From: Paraglaciecola sp. L1A13
GTDB lineage: Bacteria; Pseudomonadota; Gammaproteobacteria; Enterobacterales; Alteromonadaceae
Assembly (NCBI RefSeq): GCF_009796745.1
Contig: NZ_CP047024.1
Span: forward strand, 3,410,001-3,474,000
Reading direction: 5' to 3'
DNA length: 64,000 nt
A program made the translations under genes and the position numbers. Positions 1-10,091 of the stretch are shown one piece after another; the stretch's first letter is position 1, and each line of letters opens with the position of its first letter. A model generated the notes under the pieces. The model made no database searches, was not told the DNA's origin, and was given only the letters and a program-made list of their open reading frames with translations.

Positions 1-137
1 AAAGAAACGAATTTATTACGCCCAACAAATTAGAGCAATATATACGTGACTGCGCATTAGATAGCGCCACTGAGGCATCTCTGCTCAGCGCTATTGATGA
101 TTTGGACTATCCAGCAGCGATTGCACTGCTTGAGTAA
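1..137 (+). CDS. C-terminal end of an unidentified protein (5' truncated by the window)
   Basis: An open frame read from base 3 runs to a TAA at 135-137 and gives about 44 residues ending in LDYPAAIALLE. The acidic, helical tail resembles the C-terminal ends of some multidomain sensor kinases with a phosphotransfer domain, but this is only a resemblance in style. The next gene overlaps or abuts its end, so the two are probably co-transcribed. Too little is present to assign a function. Confidence 0.5.
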   Translation, partial: RNEFITPNKLEQYIRDCALDSATEASLLSAIDDLDYPAAIALLE

Positions 138-840
138 TCCGAACTTCCCCATAATCGAAATCGTTTTTGAGCACGCCGATTTTCTTGTTATTAACAAGCC
201 TGCTGGCGTGAGCGTACAGAATGAGCAAGATGCCTCCGGTATTTTGCCCATTATCTGTGGGCAATTATCTATTGATAAACTTTGGTTGGTGCATCGTTTA
301 GACAAAGTGACCTCAGGCTTACTTATTTTGGCTAAACATGCTCAAGCCGCGAGCACGTTAGGCAAGCTATTCGAAACGCGCAAAATAGAAAAGTACTACC
401 TTGCCCTTGGCCCCGCCAAACCCAAAAAGAAACAGGGCACCATCAGCGGTGCAATGAAAAAAATACGTGATGGTAAATGGGCCTTAAGCAAAGATGGTAC
501 AGCCGTCGCCACAACACAGTTTTTTAGCAAGAGTGTCTCCCCGGGTATCAGGCTGTATTTGCTTAAACCCTTAACCGGTAAAACGCATCAGTTGCGGGTA
601 ATGCTAAAGAGCTTAGGCAGTCCCATTTTAGGCGATAGTTTGTATAAAGGTTCAGAGCATGACAGAACGTATTTACATGCCTACAGTTTGCGGTTTTGCT
701 ACCAAACTCAAGAAATTGGTATCTGTTGCTCTCCCACTAGCGGTGAACTGTTTAATACGGAAGCCTGTCAAAAGGCGCTCGAAGAGTACACTCAACCTTG
801 GTCGCAAAATTGGCCAACTAAAACTGCGCATAAGGGTTAG
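94..840 (+). CDS. RluA-family RNA pseudouridine synthase
   Basis: Converts a uridine in rRNA or tRNA to pseudouridine; the target base cannot be read from sequence. The frame has the family signature VHRLDKVTSGLL, whose Asp (residue 70 from the most upstream start) is the catalytic nucleophile, an earlier INKPAGVSVQ motif, and a late LKPLTGKTHQLRV motif typical of the RluA catalytic core. No N-terminal S4 domain is present, so it is a short, TIGR01621-like member. The start is uncertain: TTG 94 and ATG 97 overlap the upstream gene by about 40 bp, whereas TTG 130 would begin just before the conserved EIVFEHADF block and overlap by only 8 bp. The last is the best fit to the family, although no clear ribosome site precedes any of them. 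panE follows after 6 bp. Confidence 0.88.
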   Translation: MMIWTIQQRLHCLSNPNFPIIEIVFEHADFLVINKPAGVSVQNEQDASGILPIICGQLSIDKLWLVHRLDKVTSGLLILAKHAQAASTLGKLFETRKIEKYYLALGPAKPKKKQGTISGAMKKIRDGKWALSKDGTAVATTQFFSKSVSPGIRLYLLKPLTGKTHQLRVMLKSLGSPILGDSLYKGSEHDRTYLHAYSLRFCYQTQEIGICCSPTSGELFNTEACQKALEEYTQPWSQNWPTKTAHKG

Positions 841-846
841 CGATCA

Positions 847-1758
847 GTGAAATTGGCTATTGTTGGCAACGGCGCCATAGGTAATTTGCTCGCGCTTAAA
901 TGCCATATTCAACAACAAGAATTTAGCCTTGTCACGCGCACGCAACAAGCATTTACATTAGTTGCCACTGATATCCTTCAACGCGCTCACAATATTCAAA
1001 TCCAACCGTCAACGTTCAGTCAATTAAACAACGCTGATATTATTGTATTGCCTGTCAAGGCTTATCAGATTGCGGATACCGTTGCAGAGTTAAAACCACA
1101 TCTATGTGCTGAACAAACGTTGGTGTTATTACATAATGGAATGGGCGTAATAGAAGCGGTAAAAACATTACTACCCAATAACCCAATTATTGCAGCCACC
1201 ACCAGCCATGCGGCTTACAAACCCAGTACCACTACCATGTTCGAAACAGGTTTAGGCATGTGTCACTTAGGATATATCGCCCGAGGACAAAACTCGGCGG
1301 CCCCCCTGATTAGCAATGACACCAACCGAGATGCATTACTAACGTCACTACTAACACCCTGTTGCTGGCATGCCGATATTGAACAAGCGCTGTGGGATAA
1401 ACTGGCCATAAATGCGGTTATCAACCCATTGACAGCATTGCATCAAATTAAAAATGGCCAATTAGCGCAATCTCAATATAACGCTATCATTGGGGAGATC
1501 TGTTTAGAGACTGCAAACGTTATGACTGCCTGCGGTTTTAGCGCTGAAGCGGGCATACTCATAGATAGGGTAAAACAAGTCATTGAGGCCACCAGCGTAA
1601 ACTATTCGTCTATGTATCAAGACATAGCACACAAGCGCCAATCTGAAATCGTCTTCATCAATGGCTATATCTGCCAGCAAGCTCAAATTCATGGCATAAA
1701 CGTACCAGTGAATCAGAATTTACTTAAGCGCATCACGGCGTTAGAAGCACATTATTAA
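847..1758 (+). CDS. panE: 2-dehydropantoate 2-reductase
   Basis: NADPH-dependent reduction of ketopantoate to pantoate in pantothenate/coenzyme A synthesis; cytosolic. The 303-residue product starts with the dinucleotide-binding motif GNGAIG at residues 7-12. It has the LPVKAYQ segment of the ApbA/PanE N domain and a C-terminal helical domain with DKLAINAVINPLTAL, where the Lys and Asn match the catalytic and substrate-binding positions of the family. The start is GTG at 847. It lies 6 bp after the pseudouridine synthase gene, so the two are probably one transcript ending at the hairpin at 1814-1840. Confidence 0.9.
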   Translation: MKLAIVGNGAIGNLLALKCHIQQQEFSLVTRTQQAFTLVATDILQRAHNIQIQPSTFSQLNNADIIVLPVKAYQIADTVAELKPHLCAEQTLVLLHNGMGVIEAVKTLLPNNPIIAATTSHAAYKPSTTTMFETGLGMCHLGYIARGQNSAAPLISNDTNRDALLTSLLTPCCWHADIEQALWDKLAINAVINPLTALHQIKNGQLAQSQYNAIIGEICLETANVMTACGFSAEAGILIDRVKQVIEATSVNYSSMYQDIAHKRQSEIVFINGYICQQAQIHGINVPVNQNLLKRITALEAHY

Positions 1759-1813
1759 CGACACTTTAGATGCATAAATCTAAGCCCATGGAAGCATGAA
1801 ACTGCAGACATAA

Positions 1814-1840
1814 AAAAAGCGCCTATGCTAAGCGCTTTTT
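1814..1840. terminator. Bidirectional intrinsic terminator between panE and lysS
   Basis: A 9-bp stem AAAAAGCGC / GCGCTTTTT with a 9-base loop. It has A-runs on one side and T-runs on the other, so it can end transcripts arriving from panE on the plus strand and lysS on the minus strand. Confidence 0.8.
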
Positions 1841-1872
1841 AAGGTTAAAAATGGTGTACATTCAAAGGCTGA

Positions 1873-3426
1873 TTATTCAGCCTTTTCTGCACTGACTTCC
1901 GGCTTCATATGCGGAAATAAGATTACGTCTTTAATAGTAGGGCTGTCAGTGAATAACATCACTAAACGGTCAATACCAATACCTTCACCCGCTGTAGGTG
2001 GTAATCCATACTCAAGGGCACGAATGTAATCGTCATCAAAATGCATGGCTTCATCGTCACCAGCATCTTTCTCGGCCACTTGCTTACGGAATCGCGCAGC
2101 TTGGTCTTCAGAGTCATTTAACTCAGAGAAACCGTTAGCTAGTTCACGACCGCCTACGAAAAACTCAAAACGATCAGTTACGAAATGGTTGTCATCATTT
2201 CGGCGCGCAAGAGGCGAAACTTCCCATGGATATGCCGTAATAAATGTAGGTTGATCAAGCTGCTCTTCAGCAGTAGCTTCGAATATTTCACACAAGTACT
2301 TACCCGCGCCCCAAATTCCATCTACTTCAGGCTCCTTGATGTGCAACTGCTTAGCCATCACTTTAAGCTCATCAAGATGTGCTTCAGGATCATTAATTGC
2401 GGCAACGTTCGCTTCAGGCCAGTATTTTATGACCGCTTCGCTCATCGTTAAGCGTTCAAATGGCTGATCGAAGTCATAGGTTTTCTCTTCGATAACATTA
2501 CCTTCAATGTCCTTGATGGTATTTTTAACAATGGCCGTGCCCAGTACGTCATTTGCAACCGTACGTAGCATTTCCTCTGTCAAGTTCATCAAATCATGGT
2601 AGTCCGCGTAGGCCTGATAAAACTCAAGCATTGTGAACTCAGGATTATGCCGAGTCGATAAACCTTCGTTACGGAAGTTACGATTAATTTCGAATACACG
2701 TTCAAAACCGCCAACCACTAAACGTTTCAGGTAAAGCTCTGGTGCGATACGTAGGTACATGTCTATGTCTAACGCGTTATGGTGCGTCGTAAACGGCTTA
2801 GCTGTTGCTCCACCAGGGATAACCTGCAACATCGGCGTTTCCACTTCCATAAACTTACGTTCACTTAAGAAGTTACGAATACCGGTTACGATTTTGCTGC
2901 GGATCATAAAAGTTTCGCGAGTTTGTTGATTGGTGATCAAATCAACATAACGTTGGCGGTACTTAGTTTCTTGATCAGCCAAGCCGTGGAACTTTTCAGG
3001 TAAGGGACGCAAAGACTTGGTCAACAGTTGGTATTCATTCATGTTGACGTATAAGTCGCCTTTACCGGACTTATGCAGTTCACCTTTAACACCAATGATG
3101 TCACCGATGTCTAAGCTGGTGTAACGCTCTTTAATATCCTTTTGCGTATCTTTGGAGGCATACGCTTGAATGCGACCAGTCATGTCTTGCAATAACAAGA
3201 ATGGCCCACGCTTAGCAAGAATACGACCAGCAATGCTGACAATTTTACCTAGTTCTTCTAGGGCTGCTTTTTCGTGCTCGCCGAATTCAGCTTGTAGATC
3301 TTCACTATAAAATTCACGACGAAAGGTATTGGGAAAGCCGTTTGATTTACAGTTTTCACGTATCTGCGAAAGTTTAGTGCGGCGCTCAGCTATGAGCTTG
3401 TTTTCATCTTGGTGCTGTTCGGTCAT
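1873..3426 (-). CDS. lysS: Lysyl-tRNA synthetase, class II
   Basis: Charges tRNA-Lys with lysine in the cytosol. The 517-residue product has the N-terminal OB-fold anticodon-binding domain (about 60-150) and the class II catalytic domain. Motif 2 is at [14 protein letters not shown] (from 251), and motif 3 is at [11 protein letters not shown] (about 480-490). Length matches the bacterial family (about 505 residues). It sits 44 bp downstream of prfB on the same strand, the widespread prfB-lysS arrangement, and shares a terminator with panE. Confidence 0.98.
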   Translation of the reverse strand: MTEQHQDENKLIAERRTKLSQIRENCKSNGFPNTFRREFYSEDLQAEFGEHEKAALEELGKIVSIAGRILAKRGPFLLLQDMTGRIQAYASKDTQKDIKERYTSLDIGDIIGVKGELHKSGKGDLYVNMNEYQLLTKSLRPLPEKFHGLADQETKYRQRYVDLITNQQTRETFMIRSKIVTGIRNFLSERKFMEVETPMLQVIPGGATAKPFTTHHNALDIDMYLRIAPELYLKRLVVGGFERVFEINRNFRNEGLSTRHNPEFTMLEFYQAYADYHDLMNLTEEMLRTVANDVLGTAIVKNTIKDIEGNVIEEKTYDFDQPFERLTMSEAVIKYWPEANVAAINDPEAHLDELKVMAKQLHIKEPEVDGIWGAGKYLCEIFEATAEEQLDQPTFITAYPWEVSPLARRNDDNHFVTDRFEFFVGGRELANGFSELNDSEDQAARFRKQVAEKDAGDDEAMHFDDDYIRALEYGLPPTAGEGIGIDRLVMLFTDSPTIKDVILFPHMKPEVSAEKAE

Positions 3427-3470
3427 CGACTTTCCTGATTTCTAGTAGCTGTAAATTAATGTGGGTTTAC

Positions 3471-4569
3471 TTACAATCCAGATTTTAAGCTGGCTTGTAT
3501 AAATTTGTCCAAATCACCGTCTAACACGGCTTGAGTGTTACGTGTTTCCACGCCTGTACGTAAGTCTTTAATCCGTGAATCATCTAATACATAAGAGCGG
3601 ATTTGGCTGCCCCAGCCGATATCTGACTTACTGTCTTCCATGGTCTGTTTTTCTTCGTTTTGCTTTTGCATCTCAAATTCATACAGTTTTGCTTTTAGCT
3701 GCTTCATCGCTTGGGCTTTATTTTTATGTTGTGAACGGTCATTTTGACACTGCACAACAATATTCGTTGGTTCGTGAGTAATACGCACCGCAGAATCGGT
3801 TCTGTTTACGTGCTGCCCACCTGCGCCAGACGCGCGGTAAGTATCAATTCGTAAATCAGAGGGATCAATATCAATTTCAATATCATCGTCAATCTCTGGA
3901 TAAGCAAATACAGAAGCAAATGAGGTATGGCGACGACTACCAGAATCAAACGGTGATTTACGAACGAGTCGGTGAACACCGGTCTCTGTGCGCAACCAAC
4001 CAAAAGCATATTCACCTTCAAAACGTATAGTGGCACTTTTTATTCCAGCAACATCACCATCTGACAATTCAATTAATTCTGTTTTAAAACCGTGGGCTTC
4101 CCCCCAACGAAGGTACATACGCAATAGCATGTTAGCCCAATCTTGCGCTTCAGTACCGCCGGAACCAGATTGAATATCGATGTAACCGTCATTTGCATCG
4201 TTCGGACCGCTAAACATACGTCTGAATTCAAGTTTCTCGAGCTGGCTAACAAGCTCAGCCAAATCTTTTTCAGCTTCATCTAAGGTTTCTTGATCGCTTT
4301 CTTCTACAGCTAGTTCTAAAAGCTCTTCAACGTCAATACAACCTTGCTCAAGCAATACTATGGTATTAACAATCTGTTCTAAGGCGACTTTTTCTTTGCC
4401 TAGGGCTTGAGCACGCTCAGGATCGTTCCACACATCAGGGTTTTCTAATTCGCGGTTAACTTCCTCGAGGCGTTCACTCCTTTGATCGTAGTCAAAGATA
4501 CCCCCGAAGTGATGCACTGCGTTGCTTTACATCACTAATTGTATTTAGTATTGGATTGATTTCGAACAT
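3471..4569 (-). CDS. prfB: Peptide chain release factor 2, with programmed +1 frameshift
   Basis: RF2 recognises UGA and UAA and triggers peptide release. The gene starts with ATG at 4569 ([12 protein letters not shown]), reads 25 codons to an in-frame TGA at 4494-4492, and continues in the +1 frame as [10 protein letters not shown]. The total is 365 residues, the usual RF2 length. In this numbering the UGA-recognition tripeptide SPF falls at 205-207 and the catalytic GGQ at 250-252. Residue 246 is Ala. The shift site reads CTT TGA C preceded by GGGGGTAT, the autoregulatory slippery site of bacterial RF2. A plain ORF scan starts at 4517 in the wrong N-terminal frame; the gene is intact, not broken. 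lysS follows after 44 bp. Confidence 0.97.
4491..4506 (-). promoter_or_regulatory. prfB programmed frameshift site with internal Shine-Dalgarno-like element
   Basis: On the minus strand the sequence is CGGGGGTATCTTTGAC. The G-run is the internal SD-like stimulator, CTT is the slippery codon, TGA is the stop slowly decoded when RF2 is scarce, and C gives the weak stop context. Known E. coli prfB has AGGGGG at the SD; here the first base is C. Confidence 0.93.
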
Positions 4570-4693
4570 AAATCTTAACATTGTCATAGCGGTTGAATGG
4601 CGGCGGATTTTACCGGATTTTATCCCTTAATGACAGATCTCAGCCCCTAGGAAGCAAAAAATCAGCGTAAACGAAGGCAGTCTCGTTATCTTC

Positions 4694-4724
4694 TTAAACA
4701 AAACACCCGCAAAATAGCGGGTGT
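4694..4724 (-). terminator. Intrinsic terminator of argS
   Basis: On the minus strand, ACACCCGC / GCGGGTGT form an 8-bp stem with a 6-base loop, followed by TTTGTTT. It lies about 30 bp past the argS stop and before the prfB promoter region. Confidence 0.8.
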
Positions 4725-4756
4725 GAATAACGTTACAGCAAATTTTTACCCCTAAA

Positions 4757-6493
4757 TCACATGCGATCCATGGTTTCTATACCTAATAGCCCCAACCCTG
4801 ATTGCAATGTCTTAGCGGTCAGTGCAGCTAGCGTCATACGGCTGTCACGAACGTCTTGTGCTATGCCATCTTTTAACATCGGACATGCTTCGTAAAAACT
4901 CATAAATAAGCTAGCAAGTTCATAAAGGTAGGTACACAACACATGAGGTGTGCCCTCAGCAATCACTTGATTGATGGCTTCAACATATTGTAATTGCTTC
5001 ACCGCAAGTAATTTTTCTTGAGAGGCGTCCAACGTAATGGGCGCATTTAGCGTTAAATGATCCACGCCGGCTTTACGAAAAATACTCATAACTCGAGTAT
5101 AGGCGTATTGCAAATAAGGTGCGGTGTTACCTTCAAAGCTCAGCATACTGTCCCAGCTAAACATATAGTCAGTGGTACGATTTTTACTCAAATCTGCATA
5201 CTTTACAGCGCCTATACCAATTTTATTGGCCAGTACTTTTAGCGCTTGTGCGCTTAAATCGGTTTCGCGTTTACTCAATAGGGCTTCAGCCCGCTCGACC
5301 GCCTCATCTAGTAATTCAACGAGTTTAACTGTTCCCCCTGTACGAGTTTTAAACGGACGGCCATCGTTACCCAACATCATGCCAAACGGGCAATGCTCAT
5401 AAGTCTGTTCTGGTGCAATAAAACCCGCTTTACGGGCAACAATCTCAGTTTGCTTAAAATGTAGTGCTTGTCGTGCATCAGTCATAATAAGGGTACGATC
5501 TGCATGCAAGGTACCGCAGCGATGACGTATAGCGGCTAAATCCGTAGTGGCATATAGGTAACCCCCGCCAGATTTTTGCACGATGTAAGCAGCAGGATTA
5601 CCTTCTTTATCTGCTAATTCAGGTATAAATACTACTTGAGCACCTTGGCTTTTTACCGCCAATCCTTTCGCCTGAAGTTCGCGAACCACATTCGCCAAAT
5701 CATCGTTGTAAGCACTTTCGCCCATGATGTCATCACGGGTAAGGCTGACATTTAATTTGTGATAAACCTCTTCACTGTGTGTGATAGAGACGTCAATAAA
5801 GTTCTGCCATAGCGCCAAGCAATGACTGTCACCGCCCTGCAGTTTAACTACGTAGTCACGTGCCCTATCAGCGAAGCCTTCTTCTTCGTCAAAACGCACT
5901 TTGGCTTCGCGGTAAAAATCTTCTAAGTCAGAAAGTGCCGTTTCAGCCACTTGATCCGCTTGAAGTTTGTCATTTAGGTGCGCAAGCAGCATCCCAAACT
6001 GTGTGCCCCAGTCGCCCATATGATTTTGGCGGATGACGTTGTGTCCCATGAACTCCAGCGCTTTAACCACTGCATCACCAATAATCGTGGTGCGCAAATG
6101 GCCCACATGCATTTCTTTGGCTAAGTTGGGCGATGAGTAATCCACCACCACGGTTTTACTCGGCTGAGCTTCTATATTCAAACGCGTATCTGCTGCTGCA
6201 TTAGCAAGTTGACCAGCCAGCCACGGTTTACTTAAATAAATATTGATAAAGCCTGGGCCTGCCACTTCAAGCTTCTCGGCGATACCATCAAGCTGAACCG
6301 CTTCAACGATTTTTTCAGCAATATCTCTCGGCTTGAGCTTAAGTACTTTAGCTAGCGCCATAGCACCATTAAATTGGTAGTCGCCGAACCCCACACGTGT
6401 TGCACGACTAAGGGGCGCAGGGGAGTTTTCAGGGGCGCCAATGGCCGCCAAGGCAGCACTAAATTTGTTCAATAATAGGGTATGTAAATTCAT
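4757..6493 (-). CDS. argS: Arginyl-tRNA synthetase
   Basis: Class I synthetase charging tRNA-Arg. From the ATG at 6493 the product is 578 residues (E. coli ArgS is 577) and begins MNLHTLLLNKFSAALA, like the E. coli N-terminus. The HIGH signature is HVGH at 129-132 in PNLAKEMHVGHLR, and the degenerate KMSK region is GRPFKTRTGGTVKL, as usual for ArgRS. An in-frame ATG at 6568, 3 bp after the prfC stop, would add 25 residues that do not look like the family N-terminus, so 6493 is preferred. It is probably cotranscribed with prfC upstream. Confidence 0.97.
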   Translation of the reverse strand: MNLHTLLLNKFSAALAAIGAPENSPAPLSRATRVGFGDYQFNGAMALAKVLKLKPRDIAEKIVEAVQLDGIAEKLEVAGPGFINIYLSKPWLAGQLANAAADTRLNIEAQPSKTVVVDYSSPNLAKEMHVGHLRTTIIGDAVVKALEFMGHNVIRQNHMGDWGTQFGMLLAHLNDKLQADQVAETALSDLEDFYREAKVRFDEEEGFADRARDYVVKLQGGDSHCLALWQNFIDVSITHSEEVYHKLNVSLTRDDIMGESAYNDDLANVVRELQAKGLAVKSQGAQVVFIPELADKEGNPAAYIVQKSGGGYLYATTDLAAIRHRCGTLHADRTLIMTDARQALHFKQTEIVARKAGFIAPEQTYEHCPFGMMLGNDGRPFKTRTGGTVKLVELLDEAVERAEALLSKRETDLSAQALKVLANKIGIGAVKYADLSKNRTTDYMFSWDSMLSFEGNTAPYLQYAYTRVMSIFRKAGVDHLTLNAPITLDASQEKLLAVKQLQYVEAINQVIAEGTPHVLCTYLYELASLFMSFYEACPMLKDGIAQDVRDSRMTLAALTAKTLQSGLGLLGIETMDRM

Positions 6494-6571
6494 ATTTTTA
6501 AAGCCAATAACCGTACTTGTTGAGCACATATATAAATGTGTATTGAAGGGGACATTTTGTCCCAGCATCTA

Positions 6572-8158
6572 TTAATGTTCGCGTGTTTGATGAAACTCTA
6601 TATCAGGATAGCGCTCTTGCGCTAACGACAAATTCACCATAGTGGGGGCGATATAGGTTAGATTGTCTCCACCATCGAGGGCAAGATTAGCTTCTGCTTT
6701 ACGTTGAAACTCATCGACTTTTCGCTCATCTTTACCATATATCCAACGGGCAGTGGCGACGTTGATATGTTCGTATATAGCGTCCACGTTGTATTCACCT
6801 TTAAGACGTGCAACCACCACATCAAACTGCAATACGCCCACAGCACCAACGATCAAATCATTGTTTTGCAGTGGTCTAAACACCTGTACCGCGCCCTCTT
6901 CTGAAAGTTGAATAAGGCCTTTAAGCAATTGTTTTTGTTTTAGTGGATCCCGTAGGCGGATGCGTTTAAACAATTCAGGCGCAAAGTTGGGTATACCAGC
7001 GAAACGAAACTTTTCACCAGAGGTAAATGTATCCCCAATTTGAATTGAACCGTGGTTATGTAAACCAATAATATCGCCTGCATACGCTTCTTCTAGCACT
7101 TCGCGGTCACCAGCAAAAAACGTTAACGCGTCAGAAATACGCACGTCTTTTCCGATACGGCTTTGATGCATCTTCATACCTTTCTGATATTTACCCGACA
7201 CGATGCGGCAAAAAGCAATTCGGTCTCGATGTTTAGGATCCATGTTGGCTTGAATTTTAAACACAAAGCCACTGAATTTATCATCCTTAGCTTCAACTTT
7301 ACCTAGATCTGTTTCTCGCCCTTGTGGCGACGGAGCCCATTCAACTAGTCCGTCAAGCATATGGTCAACGCCAAAGTTACCCATAGCGGTGCCAAAGAAA
7401 ACGGGCGTGAGTTCACCGGCAATAAATTCTTCCAAATTAAATTCGTGGGATGCGCCCTTAACCAGCTCCAACATTTCACGTAACTCATCGGCGTAAATGC
7501 CAACAGCCGTATCCAACTCAGGATTGTCTAGCCCTTTAATCACTCGCCTCGGCTGAATGGTATGCCCTTGACCGGTGCTATATAAGACGGTTTCATCACG
7601 CAGTAAGTGATATATACCTTTGAATTCCTTCCCCATGCCAATGGGCCAAGTAATGGGGGCACATTTAATGTTTAACACGCTTTCCACTTCATCGAGTAAA
7701 TCGATAGGATCGCGGGTATCGCGGTCGAGTTTGTTCATAAACGTAATAATAGGGGTATCACGTAAACGTGTGACTTCCATCAACTTAATGGTACGAGCCT
7801 CAACACCTTTAGCAGCATCAATCACCATTAAACAGGAATCGACCGCGGTCAAAGTACGGTAAGTATCTTCTGAGAAATCTTCGTGCCCTGGAGTGTCTAA
7901 TAGGTTAACCAGACATCCTGAATAGGGAAACTGCATAACGGATGTGGTAACGGATATCCCCCGCTCTTTCTCCATTTCCATCCAGTCAGATTTAGCATGC
8001 TGGCCTGATTTTTTACCTTTTACGGTACCTGCACGCTGCAGTGCGTTTCCGAATAACAATACTTTTTCTGTGATGGTGGTTTTACCCGCATCCGGGTGAG
8101 AAATAATGGCAAAAGTGCGTCTACGTGAGACTTCCTGCGGGATTAAAGCGTTAGACAT
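6572..8158 (-). CDS. prfC: Peptide chain release factor 3
   Basis: A GTPase that recycles RF1 and RF2 from the ribosome after termination. The 528-residue product has the translational GTPase motifs HPDAGKTT (from 21), [13 protein letters not shown] and NKLDR, and the RF3-specific C-terminal region ([21 protein letters not shown]). Its length is typical (529 in E. coli). It is the first gene of the prfC-argS pair; two release-factor genes and two tRNA synthetases lie in one 6.3-kb block. Confidence 0.97.
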   Translation of the reverse strand: MSNALIPQEVSRRRTFAIISHPDAGKTTITEKVLLFGNALQRAGTVKGKKSGQHAKSDWMEMEKERGISVTTSVMQFPYSGCLVNLLDTPGHEDFSEDTYRTLTAVDSCLMVIDAAKGVEARTIKLMEVTRLRDTPIITFMNKLDRDTRDPIDLLDEVESVLNIKCAPITWPIGMGKEFKGIYHLLRDETVLYSTGQGHTIQPRRVIKGLDNPELDTAVGIYADELREMLELVKGASHEFNLEEFIAGELTPVFFGTAMGNFGVDHMLDGLVEWAPSPQGRETDLGKVEAKDDKFSGFVFKIQANMDPKHRDRIAFCRIVSGKYQKGMKMHQSRIGKDVRISDALTFFAGDREVLEEAYAGDIIGLHNHGSIQIGDTFTSGEKFRFAGIPNFAPELFKRIRLRDPLKQKQLLKGLIQLSEEGAVQVFRPLQNNDLIVGAVGVLQFDVVVARLKGEYNVDAIYEHINVATARWIYGKDERKVDEFQRKAEANLALDGGDNLTYIAPTMVNLSLAQERYPDIEFHQTREH

Positions 8159-8733
8159 TTAATAAAATCTTCTCGTGTTTTCACGGTTTTGTATGCACAG
8201 GGAGAAGCCATCAATAGCGCTTCAATCTTCAAATCCGTCTTGTTAATCGTAATTGCGCGCTATTTTCGCTGATATTAGACACATAAACAATCAATGCTTG
8301 CTTTATCAGTGGCATTTATTCAGATTAAATGACGAAATAGATTTTCATTAGGAAAATTGTGGCTCCAGAGGAGAATAATAAGGGGTCCTCTTTAAATGAA
8401 ATTAACAAATACTCCCTTACAGATACTAAAAATGGGCTATGTAGCCCCCAAAGGTCAGAGCATTCATCGATTTCTTCCTTGAATATTACGGACAAAAATC
8501 TACTAGGAACGTGCATTAGATAATTAGTTATTGCTGCACAAGTTTATAGTTTCCTGAACATGATAGTTATTTCACGTCACCTTGATTGACAAACGGGTCT
8601 ATCGTCCCTATGTCTTTGGTAGGTAACATTATCGGTTTGAATGAACAAACACCGTTTTGGTATTGAACAGATGCCACTCAACATTCATACATAATTGTAT
8701 ACGACATTTTTTTTAATAAAATAAGGAGTCAAC
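8159..8733. other. Intergenic region between prfC and the ydcH-like gene
   Basis: This stretch of 575 bp separates divergently read genes. I see a small hairpin GGGCTA-TG-TAGCCC at 8434-8447 without a T-tract, and a promoter-like pair TTGACA (8586-8591), 17 bp, TATGTC (8609-8614) pointing toward the ydcH-like gene. The only ORF here (63 codons, minus strand, 8325-8516) has no ribosome site and no recognisable composition, so it was not called. Confidence 0.4.
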
Positions 8734-8979
8734 ATGTTAGGCGAAAACCACTCACTTAATAGCGATTTCCCCGAGTACAGAGAAGTTATCTCAACTCTTA
8801 ATAAAAGCGATGCTAAATTTGCTGAGAAGGCAAAGCAGTATGATACGTTAGATAAAGAGATACGAGTATTGGAACTCAAAGATGCCCCGATTGACGATGA
8901 AACTATGCATCAAATGAAACATGACCGAGCCATGTTGAAAGATTTGCTCTATCAGCGCTTATTGAGTGAAGACAAATAA
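8734..8979 (+). CDS. YdcH-like small coiled-coil protein (DUF465)
   Basis: An 81-residue, highly charged helical protein with the DUF465 pattern: an N-terminal H..L..DFPEY segment, a central helix with KF...A..YD.LDKEI, and a C-terminal LK.ER-type tail (DRAMLKDLLYQRLL). The family occurs widely in proteobacteria and has no settled function. The start is supported by AAGGAG 6 bp before the ATG. It is monocistronic, with a perfect 11-bp hairpin 22 bp after the stop. A plus-strand promoter candidate lies at 8586-8614. Confidence 0.85.
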   Translation: MLGENHSLNSDFPEYREVISTLNKSDAKFAEKAKQYDTLDKEIRVLELKDAPIDDETMHQMKHDRAMLKDLLYQRLLSEDK

Positions 8980-9001
8980 GAAAGCTTGTTTAAATATGCT
9001 G

Positions 9002-9029
9002 TGAAGTACCTTTTCCTTAAGGTACTTCA
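9002..9029 (+). terminator. Hairpin terminator after the ydcH-like gene
   Basis: A perfect 11-bp stem (TGAAGTACCTT / AAGGTACTTCA) with a TTCCTT loop. It lacks a downstream T-tract, so its efficiency is uncertain. Confidence 0.55.
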
Positions 9030-9278
9030 ACTTACTCCTTGCATTGCATTGCCAACCACTTTGCTGGGTTATGAAAATTAGTAATAGCCTCTTCAAATAC
9101 CTATCCTAAAAATCGCCAAAGACCAATTTAAAGACATTATTAATGTTGCGAAACTGCGCGACTCTTGGTCATAGTACTATTATCCAATTATGATTTAAAA
9201 AAACACCAACTAAACTTAGTCCCAGAGAAAATACTGCTGTTAGGCTTCGGTTTGAAGCCAAAACCCTTTTTAGAGATC

Positions 9279-10091
9279 TTACGAATGAGTAATATGCTCA
9301 ATAACCTTTTCCATGCAGGAAATGACGGCCTGTGTTTTTTCAGCGTTCAGGGCATCGCGATGGGGATTAGCGAATTGCTGGATATCGTTATCATAATATT
9401 GGCCTGAGGCTTGCGCGAACTCATCAGATAACGCGGCTCGACTCAGAATGTCCGCGCCGATACGCAAGTCGCCGCCAGCCATACCGTAAGCGTCTCTCAC
9501 CATTTTGCTCCCTAATAGTGATTTCGGGTTCACAGCAATAATAGAGGGACCCTGCTCAGCAAGTTGCAAGCCTAATTGACGTGACCACATGGTCAGCGCA
9601 AGTTTGCTTTGAGCATAGGCTTGTGAATCATCAAGAGGTTGATTGCCTGCCATGGCAGCTAAGCTAACTGGTGCTTGTGCAGCGGATGATACATTCACTA
9701 CTCGAGAGCCTTTACCAAGCATCGGCAACAGCGCCTTGGTTAAAACGTAAGGCGCGAATGTATTCACCACAAACCTAACATCTAGCCCGTCTTGCGTCAT
9801 GACTTCAGGCTCGCCGTAAACCCCTGCATTATTAATAAGCGCATCGAGCGCCCCATGCTTCGCTATAATAGCTTGTGCCAACGCCTTCACATCATGAATG
9901 TTGGACATATCTGCCACATAAGTCTCACTTTGGCCTGTACCTGTTGCTTCAGTTAACCTAGTTTGAGCATCACGTAACTTACTGCTGTTTCGACCGTGTA
10001 AAAGCACTGTATGCCCAACCGACAACAGCATTTTCGCGGTTTCATAACCGATACCATCTGTGGCCCCCGTTACTAAAATTGTTTTATTCAT
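9279..10091 (-). CDS. Short-chain dehydrogenase/reductase
   Basis: NAD(P)-dependent oxidoreductase of 270 residues; the substrate cannot be deduced. It has the cofactor motif TGATDGIG at 8-15, NNAG in LDALINNAGVYGEPEV, the catalytic Ser in VNVSSAAQA and the YxxxK pair in SQAYAQSKLAL. The long C-terminal arm resembles retinol-dehydrogenase or WW-oxidoreductase-like SDRs. It stands alone, with no functional partner nearby; the next gene upstream begins 600 bp away on the other strand. Confidence 0.9.
   Translation of the reverse strand: MNKTILVTGATDGIGYETAKMLLSVGHTVLLHGRNSSKLRDAQTRLTEATGTGQSETYVADMSNIHDVKALAQAIIAKHGALDALINNAGVYGEPEVMTQDGLDVRFVVNTFAPYVLTKALLPMLGKGSRVVNVSSAAQAPVSLAAMAGNQPLDDSQAYAQSKLALTMWSRQLGLQLAEQGPSIIAVNPKSLLGSKMVRDAYGMAGGDLRIGADILSRAALSDEFAQASGQYYDNDIQQFANPHRDALNAEKTQAVISCMEKVIEHITHS

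Noticed and set aside
4491..4569. prfB as a pseudogene or sequencing frameshift
   Set aside because: The interruption is the conserved programmed site CTT TGA C with an upstream G-run, and the resulting length is exactly that of RF2.
8325..8516. 63-codon minus-strand ORF before the ydcH-like gene
   Set aside because: No ribosome site, no recognisable domain and it lies in a promoter region.
9165..9407. 80-codon plus-strand ORF overlapping the SDR gene end
   Set aside because: Most of it is antisense to the SDR gene and it has no supporting start signal.
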